DNA of 64,000 nucleotides from NCBI RefSeq assembly GCF_024169655.1, contig NZ_JALJWV010000001.1, forward strand, positions 3,601,001-3,665,000. The letters run 5' to 3'. Made by a program: the position numbers and the translations under genes. This document shows positions 1-7,036 of the stretch, piece by piece. Below the pieces are notes generated by a model that saw nothing but the letters and a program-made list of their open reading frames with translations, had not been told where the DNA came from and did not search any database. The DNA is from Pseudomonas marginalis. GTDB taxonomy: Bacteria > Pseudomonadota > Gammaproteobacteria > Pseudomonadales > Pseudomonadaceae. Each line of letters begins with the position of its first letter. Position 1 is the first letter of the stretch.

Positions 1-2
1 GC

Positions 3-251
3 GCCTCTTTAAAGTGGGGCCACACCGAAGAACAAAAGGCCCAAGACGCCTACGAGATGCTGACGGGCAACATCGTCATACCGTCAGAGTTCATCGTCCA
101 CCCGAAGTACGACTGGCTTGGATGTTCGCCAGACGGACTTATCAACGATGACGGCGGTACCGAAACGTGGCGCGTGAATTCCGCAACAAAAGCCTGCTTG
201 CCATCCAGAAAGACCCGGGTGACGAGATTATCGAGCCATCTATTTAACTGA
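3..251 (+). pseudogene. Truncated YqaJ-type phage exonuclease fragment
   Basis: The readable part matches the core of YqaJ/lambda-exonuclease-like recombination nucleases: a WGHTEEQKAQDAYE helix followed by HPKYDWLGCSPDG and an acidic DDGGTE stretch, where the family carries catalytic Asp and Glu. The expected E-x-K continuation is missing. After about position 160 the frame reads into unrelated sequence and stops at 251. From about 167 a different frame reads VAREFRNKSLLAIQKDPG and ends at 247, which looks like the tail of another phage gene. The window begins inside the gene, so the N-terminus is not seen. Most likely a deletion junction and non-functional. Confidence 0.6.
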
Positions 252-674
252 TGTTGGAGGCGCTTCGTTGGCAACAGGATCCGCAACATCCGCTGGCTGC
301 CCAGTCTCCACGTCACGAACCTCGTATCTCCACCAAGACAGCGAAGAGATCCCATAGAGCCCATAAGTACGGCCGCCTACCAGATCAACAGTCATTTCAA
401 TCGGAGCAGTTTGCTGTTCCGCGGTAATAAATTTACGAACTTGAATCTTATGCCTGCCTGCACCCAGCCGGTATTCGCTTTGGCGGCTCAGCCAATAAAG
501 GGTTTGATCGTCGTCAATCTTAAATATCGTCAAAGATTTGTCGAACTGCTGAATCGTAGCGATTTCGGAGTTTGATTTTCCTTCTGCACTTTTGTGTTCG
601 TAATGAATACACCCGGTCAGCGTGAAGCTGAACAAAGTCATTGCTATACAGCGCCAAAAAATCTTATGTCGCAT
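240..674 (-). CDS. Small putative lipoprotein in prophage remnant
   Basis: This 144-residue protein begins with a basic start (MRHK), a hydrophobic stretch to about residue 20 and a lipobox LTGC with Cys at about 22, so it is probably lipid-anchored. The rest is soluble with no motif I recognise; SLSWWRYEVRD near the end is its most distinctive string. It lies on the strand opposite to the phage genes and its end overlaps the broken nuclease fragment by a few bases. It could be a phage-carried cargo gene or a host gene exposed by deletions. Function unknown. Confidence 0.6.
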   Translation of the reverse strand: MRHKIFWRCIAMTLFSFTLTGCIHYEHKSAEGKSNSEIATIQQFDKSLTIFKIDDDQTLYWLSRQSEYRLGAGRHKIQVRKFITAEQQTAPIEMTVDLVGGRTYGLYGISSLSWWRYEVRDVETGQPADVADPVANEAPPTSVK

Positions 675-868
675 CAGTGCTCCTTATAGGCTCAAATCCA
701 AGGTGCGGATTGATACCTTATCCTTTCCAAAATTCCATCCTGCTCGCTGCATCCGGTAACGGAGGACGCCGCCGGGACTGGAAGGACCGTAAATGTGAAG
801 TAGCGACATGATCCGAATTGATCAGTGGCTCGATCTATAAATGAACGCCGGCCATCCACTAGCTTTGA

Positions 869-1228
869 TTACTGGGCGCTAACACTTGGAACCCATAAAG
901 TACATGCAGTCGCGGCCTGAGCAACGAGCCAATCATGCTCACGCTTTGCGAAGGGTCGAGGCATCTCATAAGAGATCCGAAGCGCAAAGTTATAGGCGCT
1001 AATGACTTCGTTTCCAGTCGGCATCGTTTCTTTCAATTTTGTGTTGGTTTTTAGTCCTTCTACCGCTCCATGTAGAGCTAGCGCCTGCGTGGAGGTGTCT
1101 GCGCTTTCCTCCAAGATATTTACCACGATAAAAGCTGCATTGGAGCAGCGATCCATCTTTTCCCACTGCTTCAGCTGTGCCTCATCACCGAGCGCTACAG
1201 CAGAGGTGAGCAGCATCAGTGATGCCAA
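869..1228 (-). CDS. Putative exported protein, start probably frameshifted
   Basis: The readable frame gives a mature part of about 105 residues beginning near GDEAQLKQWEKMDRC, after a hydrophobic LASLMLLTSAVA segment like a signal peptide. The in-frame start used here is a TTG at 1228; an ATG exists at 1216. A better start, ATG at 1241 with AAGGATC eight bases upstream, is out of frame by one base. Removing one T from the TTT run (plus-strand AAA at 1232-1234) would give MRIGLASLMLLTSAVALG, a classic signal peptide. The gene may therefore be recently inactivated, or the run miscounted. The mature part has two Cys and no motif I recognise; function unknown. Confidence 0.5.
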   Translation of the reverse strand: MASLMLLTSAVALGDEAQLKQWEKMDRCSNAAFIVVNILEESADTSTQALALHGAVEGLKTNTKLKETMPTGNEVISAYNFALRISYEMPRPFAKREHDWLVAQAATACTLWVPSVSAQ

Positions 1229-1340
1229 TCCAAATACGCATAGTTTTGATCCTTCAAAAATTTCGGCATTAATACCCCACCCCAAACCAAATTGCCACCA
1301 CCGACTCACCGGAGGGCGGCGCCTGCACGAGGTAAACGAA

Positions 1341-1889
1341 ATGCCTGTACGCCATAGCGCAATCCACAAGATCGACAAGAAGCCCGACGGCAGCCCAGCA
1401 GTTCTTCACCTGGCCTCCGCCGAACAGGTTGAAAGCCAAGCCCGCGACGACCTGATGCTGCAGTTCAACGAAAGCTACAACGCTACCGCCGGCAAGGCCT
1501 GGGGTTTCTTTCATCATGAGTCAGGCGCTCTGCCAGAAGAGTCGGCGCGCGAGAAGACCCAGGCGCTGGTCAGCTACTCCATAGCCCAGGCCAAGCTGGG
1601 CGAGCCGATCACCCTTGGCGAGCTGTCGGAGTTGATTGACGAAGATCAGCCGAAGAACTTCTACGACTTCATCAAGGCGAAGGACTACGGACTTTCCGAA
1701 ACCCGTCCGCCGGACAAGAAGACCCTCAACAAATTCCGCCGCTTCACCGGCCGGGCTGAGGGCATGTCGATCAGCTTCGAGGCGCATCTGCTGGGCGACA
1801 AGATCGAGTTCAACGAAGCGGGCGGCACGCTGACGCTGCGCGGGTTGCCCACTCAGCTCACTGAACAGCTCAAGCGCGCAGCCGCCTAA
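1341..1889 (+). CDS. Internally deleted NdpA/YejK-like nucleoid-associated protein
   Basis: The first 63 residues (MPVRHSAIHKIDKKPDGSPA to WGFFHHESGA) match the N-terminus of the YejK/NdpA family, and the rest (LPEESAREKTQ, IDEDQPKNFYD, KFRRFTGRAEGMSISFEAHLLGDK) matches its C-terminus. Family members are about 335 residues; this one is 182, so roughly 150 central residues are missing, with the joint near position 1530 and the frame kept. The ATG at 1341 has GAGG eight bases upstream. NdpA paralogues are common in Pseudomonas prophages. Whether the short form still folds or binds DNA is unknown. The family assignment is from memory of the family's sequence. Confidence 0.75.
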   Translation: MPVRHSAIHKIDKKPDGSPAVLHLASAEQVESQARDDLMLQFNESYNATAGKAWGFFHHESGALPEESAREKTQALVSYSIAQAKLGEPITLGELSELIDEDQPKNFYDFIKAKDYGLSETRPPDKKTLNKFRRFTGRAEGMSISFEAHLLGDKIEFNEAGGTLTLRGLPTQLTEQLKRAAA

Positions 1890-1912
1890 TCGGCTCGATT
1901 CGGGAGACGGAA

Positions 1913-2167
1913 TTATTTCTCTTCAATAGCTTTGAACTGGCCGTAAGCAGACTCCAGCTCATTACAGGCGCTTGCAACGTGCGGATGACCAACATGTCGG
2001 TACTTGCTGTTATCCAGAATCAGCTCTTTGGATTTTTCGTACAGCTTGTGGTGATCAAGACCAAGTACTTCCGCGGCTCCGAACGCTGCAACAAGCGCCT
2101 GCTCCAATTGAATTTCACGATCTGTAGCTATCTGTCTCTCTCCTTGATCCGGCTCCATGCCGGTCAC
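1913..2167 (-). CDS. Small hypothetical protein of prophage remnant
   Basis: An 84-residue, charged, soluble protein with no signal peptide or membrane segment and no motif I recognise. It runs opposite to the flanking NdpA-like and methyltransferase fragments and fills the space between them, which favours a real gene over chance. A second in-frame Met lies three codons in. Function unknown. Confidence 0.45.
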   Translation of the reverse strand: MTGMEPDQGERQIATDREIQLEQALVAAFGAAEVLGLDHHKLYEKSKELILDNSKYRHVGHPHVASACNELESAYGQFKAIEEK

Positions 2168-2215
2168 CCGTAATACCCCATATCAACGAATCACGCCAGC
2201 CGGCGAGGATCCCCT

Positions 2216-2575
2216 ATGTCCGCACAACATAAGAAACACCCCTTCGATTTCAAAACCCAATACGGACTCGGCTTCAACCCTCAGGACGATGAGATCGTTG
2301 TCGACTTCTTCTGTGGTGGTGGCGGTGCCGGTACCGGCTTGGAGATGGGCCTGGGCCGCGCGGTGAACGTGGCGAAGAACCACAGCCCGCAAGCGATCAG
2401 CATGCACACCGTGAACCACCCGGGAGCCCAGCACTTCACCACCGACGTGTTCGATGGCGACCCGGACCGCCGCGCATGTACCAGCGGACGAGAAAGCGGA
2501 AAAACGGCACCATCTGGACCGCCTTCTATTACCGAGACACAACAGGAAAGGACGTACCGCTGGGCAAGGACCTGA
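2216..2575 (+). pseudogene. Truncated phage C5-cytosine DNA methyltransferase
   Basis: The N-terminal 80 or so residues carry motif I of C5 methyltransferases (VDFFCGGGGAGTGLEMGLG, the S-adenosylmethionine-binding loop) and the following stretch NHSPQAISMHTVNHPGAQHFTTDVFD typical of phage Dcm-like enzymes. After about position 2460 the frame continues as unrelated residues inside the integrase gene and stops at 2575. The catalytic Pro-Cys motif IV and the target-recognition region are absent, so the enzyme cannot work. The cut end coincides with the start of the integrase in another frame, indicating a deletion that joined the two genes. Confidence 0.75.
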
Positions 2576-3483
2576 ACAAGGCGCGATTGAAATGGGCGGA
2601 ACTGGAAGCGAAGGACAAGCCGGCGGACCTGACAACCATGAAGGGGATTTTCGACCGGTATGTGCGTGACGTCATACCGAAAAAGGGTGAGCGGACCCAG
2701 AAGGACAACCTGGCCGAACTGAAGCAGCTCCGGCCCATGTTTGATGATGCTCCCATCGACTCAATCACGCCGGCCAGCATTGCCGGATACCGCGACGCCC
2801 GCACAGCCAAGGTGCGGGCCAATCGTGAGATCGCGCTGTTGTCCCACGTCTTCAACATAGCCAGAGAATGGGGGCTCACCGAACGCGAGAACCCTTGCCA
2901 GGGCGTCAGGAAAAACAAAGAGACGCCCCGTGATTACTACGCAAATGCGGTGGTGTGGGATGCAGTCTACGGCATGGCTGGACCTGAACTCAGGGAGGCG
3001 ATGGATCTGGGATACCTGACTGGCCAGCGTCCGGCTGACGTGATCGCCATGCGAATTGACGACGTGGATGGCGATTACTTCCTGGTCACACAGGGGAAAA
3101 CAGGGCTAAAGCTCAGGATTCTGATGCGAACAAAGGAAGGGGAAAACAGTCTGGGAAGGCTGGTTCGGGAAATTTCCGAGAGGAATGCCGCCCACCCTTC
3201 CAAATATCTGCTGATCAACAAGCACGGAAAAAGGATGACGAAGGGGATGCTGCGCTTGCGCTGGGACAAGGCGAGAGAGATGGCTTGCGAGAAAGCTATC
3301 GAACAAGGAGATCCGATGCTCGCTGCAAAGATCGGCGGGGTTCAATTCCGACATATCCGACCCAAGGCGGCGTCTGAAATTGTGGATATCGGCGATGCGA
3401 GCCTGCTATTGGGGCATAGCAATCAGGAAATCACAAAGCGCGTTTATAGGAGACTCGGCGCCACCGCGAAGCCGTCAAAATAG
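2476..3483 (+). CDS. int: Phage tyrosine-type site-specific integrase
   Basis: A 335-residue tyrosine recombinase. The basic N-terminus (RTRKRKNGTIWTAFYYRD) resembles an arm-type DNA-binding domain; a core-binding helical domain follows (about 60-170), then the catalytic domain. Visible catalytic residues are Arg in TGQRPADV, Lys in TQGKTGLK, Arg in FRHIRPKAASE, His in LLGHSNQE and the nucleophile Tyr in KRVYRRLG. The usual first His of the HxxR box is replaced by Arg, as I recall from related phage integrases. No good ribosome site precedes the ATG, and the start lies inside the methyltransferase remnant, so the original start may have been lost upstream. It lies beside tRNA-Ser, its likely target. 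Confidence 0.85.
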   Translation: MYQRTRKRKNGTIWTAFYYRDTTGKDVPLGKDLNKARLKWAELEAKDKPADLTTMKGIFDRYVRDVIPKKGERTQKDNLAELKQLRPMFDDAPIDSITPASIAGYRDARTAKVRANREIALLSHVFNIAREWGLTERENPCQGVRKNKETPRDYYANAVVWDAVYGMAGPELREAMDLGYLTGQRPADVIAMRIDDVDGDYFLVTQGKTGLKLRILMRTKEGENSLGRLVREISERNAAHPSKYLLINKHGKRMTKGMLRLRWDKAREMACEKAIEQGDPMLAAKIGGVQFRHIRPKAASEIVDIGDASLLLGHSNQEITKRVYRRLGATAKPSK

Positions 3484-3561
3484 AAAAGTTATGGAACGCT
3501 TCCATAATAGTTCTGGAACGCCGAGCAAATTAAGATCGGAAGTGTCCAAACCACAGAAACG

Positions 3562-3587
3562 CAAAAGCCCCGCATTGCGGGGCTTTC
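3562..3587 (-). terminator. Hairpin terminator after tRNA-Ser
   Basis: A perfect 10-base stem (AAAGCCCCGC paired with GCGGGGCTTT) with a three-base loop. On the minus strand it is followed by TTTTGC and lies about ten bases after the encoded CCA of tRNA-Ser. It may also stop transcripts from the integrase on the other strand. Confidence 0.7.
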
Positions 3588-3597
3588 GTATGAATCT

Positions 3598-3640
3598 TGG
3601 CGGGAAACCAGGGATTCGAACCCTGGGAACGCTATTAACG
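3598..3640. other. Predicted prophage attachment site in tRNA-Ser 3' end
   Basis: Tyrosine integrases of this kind usually recombine within the T-arm/acceptor end of the tRNA next to which they lie. The integrase here ends 115 bases from the CCA end of this tRNA. The exact core cannot be set because the partner copy, expected at the far prophage end, is left of the window. Inference from geometry only. Confidence 0.4.
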
Positions 3641-3688
3641 TTCGCCGGTTTTCAAGACCGGTGCATTCAACCACTCTGCCAATTTCCC
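3598..3688 (-). tRNA. tRNA-Ser (anticodon UGA)
   Basis: The minus strand folds as a class II tRNA. The acceptor stem is GGGAAAT against GTTTCCC with a terminal T-G pair, the anticodon stem CCGGT/ACCGG holds loop CTTGAAA (anticodon TGA), there is a long variable arm (GAACGTTAATAGCGTTC), and the T arm is CAGGGTTCGAATCCCTG. Discriminator G and an encoded CCA (3598-3600) follow. The 3' half faces the integrase, making it the likely phage attachment site. Confidence 0.95.
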
Positions 3689-3793
3689 TTTTGCATCACA
3701 GGATTATAGCAGCCCATCCTGTCTCAGCGGGCGCCATAATACCCGAATGAAACACACTGTCAAACTCTCGCCATCGCTAGTTACAGAGCGTCT

Positions 3794-3801
3794 GTTATGA
3801 T
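3794..3801 (+). promoter_or_regulatory. Extended -10 promoter of yccA
   Basis: TGTTATGAT at 3793-3801 fits an extended -10 (TGnTATGAT), about 40 bases before the yccA ATG, and a strong ribosome site (GAAGGAG) follows at 3827-3833. No clear -35 is seen, which extended -10 promoters tolerate. Confidence 0.4.
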
Positions 3802-3840
3802 CTTTGCGACTGAACGTTTCAAAACCGAAGGAGTGTCGCC

Positions 3841-4512
3841 ATGCGCGAACAGAATTACGCAGTGAATGGTAACGCGCAGGCTGAGCAGCTTGAAGTCAGC
3901 CGCGTCTTGCGCAACACCTATGGCTTGCTCGCCCTTACCCTCGCATTCAGCGGCGTGATGGCGTTCATGGCCCAGCAGATGCGCGTCGGCTACCCGAATA
4001 TCTTTGTCGTGTTGATCGGCTTCTACGGTCTGTTCTTCCTGACCAACAAGCTGCGTGACTCGGCCTGGGGCCTGGTGTCGGCGTTTGCATTGACCGGTTT
4101 CATGGGGTTTATCCTCGGCCCGATCCTTAACCGCTACCTCGGCATGGCCGGCGGCGCGGAAGTGGTCAGCTCGGCGTTTGCCATGACGGCCCTGGTGTTT
4201 GGTGGTTTGTCGGCGTATGTGCTGATTACCCGCAAGGACATGAGCTTCCTGGGTGGCTTCATCACCGCCGGTTTCTTCGTGTTGCTAGGGGCAGTGGTCG
4301 CCGGCATGTTCTTCCAGATCAGCGGTCTGCAGTTGGCGATCAGCGCAGGCTTTGTGCTGTTTTCCTCCGTGTGCATCCTGTTCCAGACCAGCGCCATCAT
4401 CCACGGCGGTGAGCGCAACTACATCATGGCGACCATCAGCCTGTATGTGTCGATCTACAACCTGTTCATCAGCCTGTTGCAGATCTTCGGCATCATGAGC
4501 CGCGACGACTGA
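3841..4512 (+). CDS. yccA: Bax inhibitor-1/YccA family membrane protein
   Basis: A 223-residue inner-membrane protein with about seven hydrophobic helices and a short soluble N-terminus (MREQNYAVNGNAQAEQLEVSRVLRNTYGLL), the layout of YccA. In E. coli YccA binds the FtsH protease complex and slows degradation of membrane proteins such as jammed SecY. The C-terminal helices contain the conserved SVCILFQTSAIIHGG and YNLFISLLQIFG strings. The ATG has GAAGGAG at good spacing and its own promoter-like -10. It is monocistronic: a terminator follows within 20 bases and murB converges from the other side. Confidence 0.9.
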   Translation: MREQNYAVNGNAQAEQLEVSRVLRNTYGLLALTLAFSGVMAFMAQQMRVGYPNIFVVLIGFYGLFFLTNKLRDSAWGLVSAFALTGFMGFILGPILNRYLGMAGGAEVVSSAFAMTALVFGGLSAYVLITRKDMSFLGGFITAGFFVLLGAVVAGMFFQISGLQLAISAGFVLFSSVCILFQTSAIIHGGERNYIMATISLYVSIYNLFISLLQIFGIMSRDD

Positions 4513-4525
4513 TTGCCAGCAGCAT

Positions 4526-4563
4526 AAAAAATGCCCCGCATCGCGAGATACGGGGCATTTTTG
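4526..4563. terminator. Bidirectional terminator between yccA and murB
   Basis: Stem AAATGCCCCG/CGGGGCATTT with a 12-base loop. T-runs lie after the stem on the plus strand and A-runs before it, so it can end both yccA and the converging murB operon. Confidence 0.8.
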
Positions 4564-4586
4564 TTTCAGGGGACTTTGTTCTGGGC

Positions 4587-5606
4587 TCAGTACTGGTTGG
4601 GCTCCATCTCCAGGTCGACCTTGAAACGTTCGGCAATATCCTGCTGGATACGTAGCGCCAGGTTCGCGATGTCATGTCCGGTGGCGCCGCCGTAGTTGAC
4701 CAGCACCAATGCCTGCATCTTATGCACGCCGGCATCGCCATCGCGAAAGCCCTTCCAACCGGCCTTGTCGATCAACCAGCCGGCGGCGAGTTTCATCTGG
4801 CCGTCCGCCTGGGGATAGGCCACCAGGTCCGGATACACGCCTTGCAGCTCAGCCGCCAACGCCTGGGACACCAGTGGGTTTTTGAAGAAGCTGCCGGCGT
4901 TGCCCAGTTCTGCGGGGTCCGGCAGTTTTTCCCGACGAATGCTGCAGATTGCCCGACTGACATCGCTCGGAGTAGCTTCGGTAATCCCCTGCCCGGCCAG
5001 GCGCTGTTGCACTGGGCCGTAGTCGAGCTTGAGGTGGCTGACGCGGCTCAAGGCAAACCGTACTCGCAGGATCAACCAACGCCCGGTTTCGTGTTTGAAC
5101 AGGCTGTCCCGGTAGGCGAAGTTGCATTCTTCCAGGTTGAAATCACGCAACTCGCCGGTCTGGCGGTCCAGGGCCGTCAAGCCGGCGAACACATCCTTGA
5201 TCTCCACACCGTAGGCGCCGATGTTTTGCATCGGTGCAGCACCCACGGTGCCGGGGATCAAGCTGAGGTTTTCGAGGCCGCAGAGGCCATGTTCCAGGGT
5301 CCACAGTACAAACGGATGCCAGGCTTCGCCCGCTTCGGCCTCGACCAGCACGTGCTTGCCATCATCCTGTAGCACACGAATGCCCCGGGTCGCCATGCGC
5401 AATACCAGGGCTGGAATGTCCCGGGTCAGCAGCAGGTTGCTGCCACCACCGATCACCAGCAGCGGTACTGCCTGCGCGGCGGCGTAGGCCAGGGCTTCGC
5501 GAACATCCGCGTCGCTATGAGCCTCGGCGAAGAGCTGGGCACGCACGTCGATACCAAAGCTGTTGAATGGCTTGAGCGATACCTGCGCAAGTACTTGCAA
5601 GGTCAT
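4587..5606 (-). CDS. murB: UDP-N-acetylenolpyruvoylglucosamine reductase
   Basis: MurB reduces UDP-GlcNAc-enolpyruvate to UDP-MurNAc with NADPH and FAD in cytosolic peptidoglycan synthesis. The 339-residue protein has the FAD-binding GGGSN loop at about 53-57, the flavin-contacting IPGTVGAAPMQNIGAYG near 117-133, and NAGSFFKNP near 236-244, whose Ser donates the proton to the enol intermediate. Length and the Tyr loop region fit type I MurB as in E. coli. Its start overlaps the phosphatase stop by four bases, and it is the last gene of the minus-strand envelope cluster. Confidence 0.97.
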   Translation of the reverse strand: MTLQVLAQVSLKPFNSFGIDVRAQLFAEAHSDADVREALAYAAAQAVPLLVIGGGSNLLLTRDIPALVLRMATRGIRVLQDDGKHVLVEAEAGEAWHPFVLWTLEHGLCGLENLSLIPGTVGAAPMQNIGAYGVEIKDVFAGLTALDRQTGELRDFNLEECNFAYRDSLFKHETGRWLILRVRFALSRVSHLKLDYGPVQQRLAGQGITEATPSDVSRAICSIRREKLPDPAELGNAGSFFKNPLVSQALAAELQGVYPDLVAYPQADGQMKLAAGWLIDKAGWKGFRDGDAGVHKMQALVLVNYGGATGHDIANLALRIQQDIAERFKVDLEMEPNQY

Positions 5607-6067
5607 AACCGCCCCTTCAATTCGATCACCAATAAATCACAGGCTCGCTCGATCAGGTCCAGGACCCGCTCAAAGCCTTGTTCGCCTTCGTAGTAAGGAT
5701 CTGGCACCTCGTCCACTTCCGAGTCGTAGCGGCGCAGGAACAGGTCCAGCTCGGCCTTGCCCTGCCCCGACTGCATGGCCTTGAGGTTGCGCAGGTTGCT
5801 GTGGTCCATCGCCAGGATCAGGTCGTAGCGCGCAAAGTCGGCGCTGCTGACCTGCTGCGCACGCTGGGCCGACAGATCATAACCCCGCGCCCGCGCTGCA
5901 CGCTGGCTACGCTGGTCCGGTGGGTTGCCGACATGCCATTCGCCCGTGCCGGCAGACGCCACATCGACCTGGCCGGCCAAACCCGCTTCGGACAATTTAT
6001 GACGCAATACGCCTTCAGCGGTTGGCGAGCGGCAGATATTGCCCAGGCAGACAAACAGAACCTCCAT
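5603..6067 (-). CDS. Low-molecular-weight protein-tyrosine phosphatase
   Basis: A 154-residue phosphatase. The signature C-x5-R-S loop is VCLGNICRSP at residues 6-15, just after the start, and the general-acid Asp is in DPYYEG near residue 125. Such enzymes (Wzb, Ptp, YfkJ types) dephosphorylate tyrosine kinases of polysaccharide export or other proteins; no kinase is nearby, so the substrate is unknown. The ATG at 6067 overlaps the kdsB stop (ATGA) and the gene overlaps murB by four bases, so translation is probably coupled. Confidence 0.92.
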   Translation of the reverse strand: MEVLFVCLGNICRSPTAEGVLRHKLSEAGLAGQVDVASAGTGEWHVGNPPDQRSQRAARARGYDLSAQRAQQVSSADFARYDLILAMDHSNLRNLKAMQSGQGKAELDLFLRRYDSEVDEVPDPYYEGEQGFERVLDLIERACDLLVIELKGRL

Positions 6068-6831
6068 CAGGCCCCCAGCAGGCGGCGGACGCGGTCGAGG
6101 TCTTCCTGAGTGTCGACACCCGCAGGCGGTGCTTCCAGAGCGTCGGCGACGTGGATGCGCACGCCGTGCCACAGGGCACGCAGTTGCTCCAGGGATTCGG
6201 TGTTTTCCAGCCAGCACGGGCCCCAACTGACGAAGTCCTGCAGGAAACCGGCGCGGTAGGCGTAGATACCGATGTGACGGCGGTACGGCACGCCCTCTGG
6301 CAACAGGTCAGGATTCCTGGCAAAAGCATCCCGCGCCCAGGGCAACGTCGAGCGACTGAACGTCAGCGCCAGGCCGTTGATGTCGCTGACCACCTTGACC
6401 ACGTTCGGATTGAACAGGGTGTCGATATCTTCGATGGGCTCGGCCAGCGTCGCCATGCGCGCTTCACCATGGGCAGCCAGGTTGGCGGCCACCTGGTCGA
6501 TCACGCTCGGCGGGATCAACGGCTCATCACCTTGCACATTGACCACGATGGCATCAGGCGCCAGGCCAAGCTGTGTGGCCACTTCGGCCAGGCGGTCGGT
6601 ACCGGAATTATGGTCTTCGCGGGTCAGTACCGCTTCGGCACCGAAGGTTTTGCAGGCGTCGATAATACGTGGATCATCGGTAGCCACCACCACGCGCTCG
6701 GCGCTGCTTTTGCAGGCCTGTTCCCATACCAACTGAATCATCGGCTTGTTGCCGATCAGTTGCAGCGGTTTACCCGGCAGGCGGGTCGAGGCGTAGCGCG
6801 ATGGAATGACAACGGTAAAGGCTGTAGTCAT
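6067..6831 (-). CDS. kdsB: CMP-KDO synthetase (3-deoxy-manno-octulosonate cytidylyltransferase)
   Basis: KdsB activates KDO with CTP to give CMP-KDO, the sugar donor for the lipopolysaccharide inner core. The 254-residue protein starts with the nucleotide-binding [19 protein letters not shown] and contains [12 protein letters not shown], where the Asp binds Mg, and [15 protein letters not shown]. It overlaps the Trm112-like gene before it and the phosphatase after it by a few bases. Neighbours lpxK and murB serve the same envelope. Confidence 0.97.
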   Translation of the reverse strand: MTTAFTVVIPSRYASTRLPGKPLQLIGNKPMIQLVWEQACKSSAERVVVATDDPRIIDACKTFGAEAVLTREDHNSGTDRLAEVATQLGLAPDAIVVNVQGDEPLIPPSVIDQVAANLAAHGEARMATLAEPIEDIDTLFNPNVVKVVSDINGLALTFSRSTLPWARDAFARNPDLLPEGVPYRRHIGIYAYRAGFLQDFVSWGPCWLENTESLEQLRALWHGVRIHVADALEAPPAGVDTQEDLDRVRRLLGA

Positions 6832-7013
6832 TTATCCAGACGCTCGTCGGTGGTCAGCGTGCGGGCTTCGCTTTCCAGCATCACCGGGATGCCATCACGG
6901 ATCGGGTAAGCCAGGCCGGCGCCTTTGCTGATCAGTTCGGTCTTGTCAGCGCTGAGCTTGAGTGGGCCTTTGCAGATCGGGCAAGCGAGGATGTCGAGCA
7001 GTTTGGTGTCCAT
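6828..7013 (-). CDS. Trm112/YcaR-like small zinc-ribbon protein
   Basis: A 61-residue protein starting [18 protein letters not shown], with one CxxC pair (Cys 11 and 14) and the end [18 protein letters not shown] typical of YcaR/UPF0434. Eukaryotic Trm112 activates methyltransferases; the role of the bacterial short form is not settled. The second CxxC of full zinc ribbons is absent, as usual in this family. It overlaps kdsB by four bases and follows lpxK by 23. Confidence 0.9.
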   Translation of the reverse strand: MDTKLLDILACPICKGPLKLSADKTELISKGAGLAYPIRDGIPVMLESEARTLTTDERLDK

Positions 7014-7036
7014 GAGTGTTTCCTGGAATGAAGCGT

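Larger units (their letters stand above)
1..3688. mobile_element. Decayed prophage end next to tRNA-Ser
   Basis: Phage-type gene pieces fill this stretch: a cut YqaJ nuclease, an internally deleted NdpA-like protein, a cut cytosine methyltransferase and a full tyrosine integrase. The integrase stops about 115 bases before the encoded CCA end of a tRNA-Ser gene lying on the opposite strand, the usual geometry for integration into a tRNA 3' end. Several reading frames change function abruptly, which points to successive deletions. The left limit lies outside the window, so size and the second attachment site cannot be given. Inference from gene content; no repeat search was possible. Confidence 0.75.
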
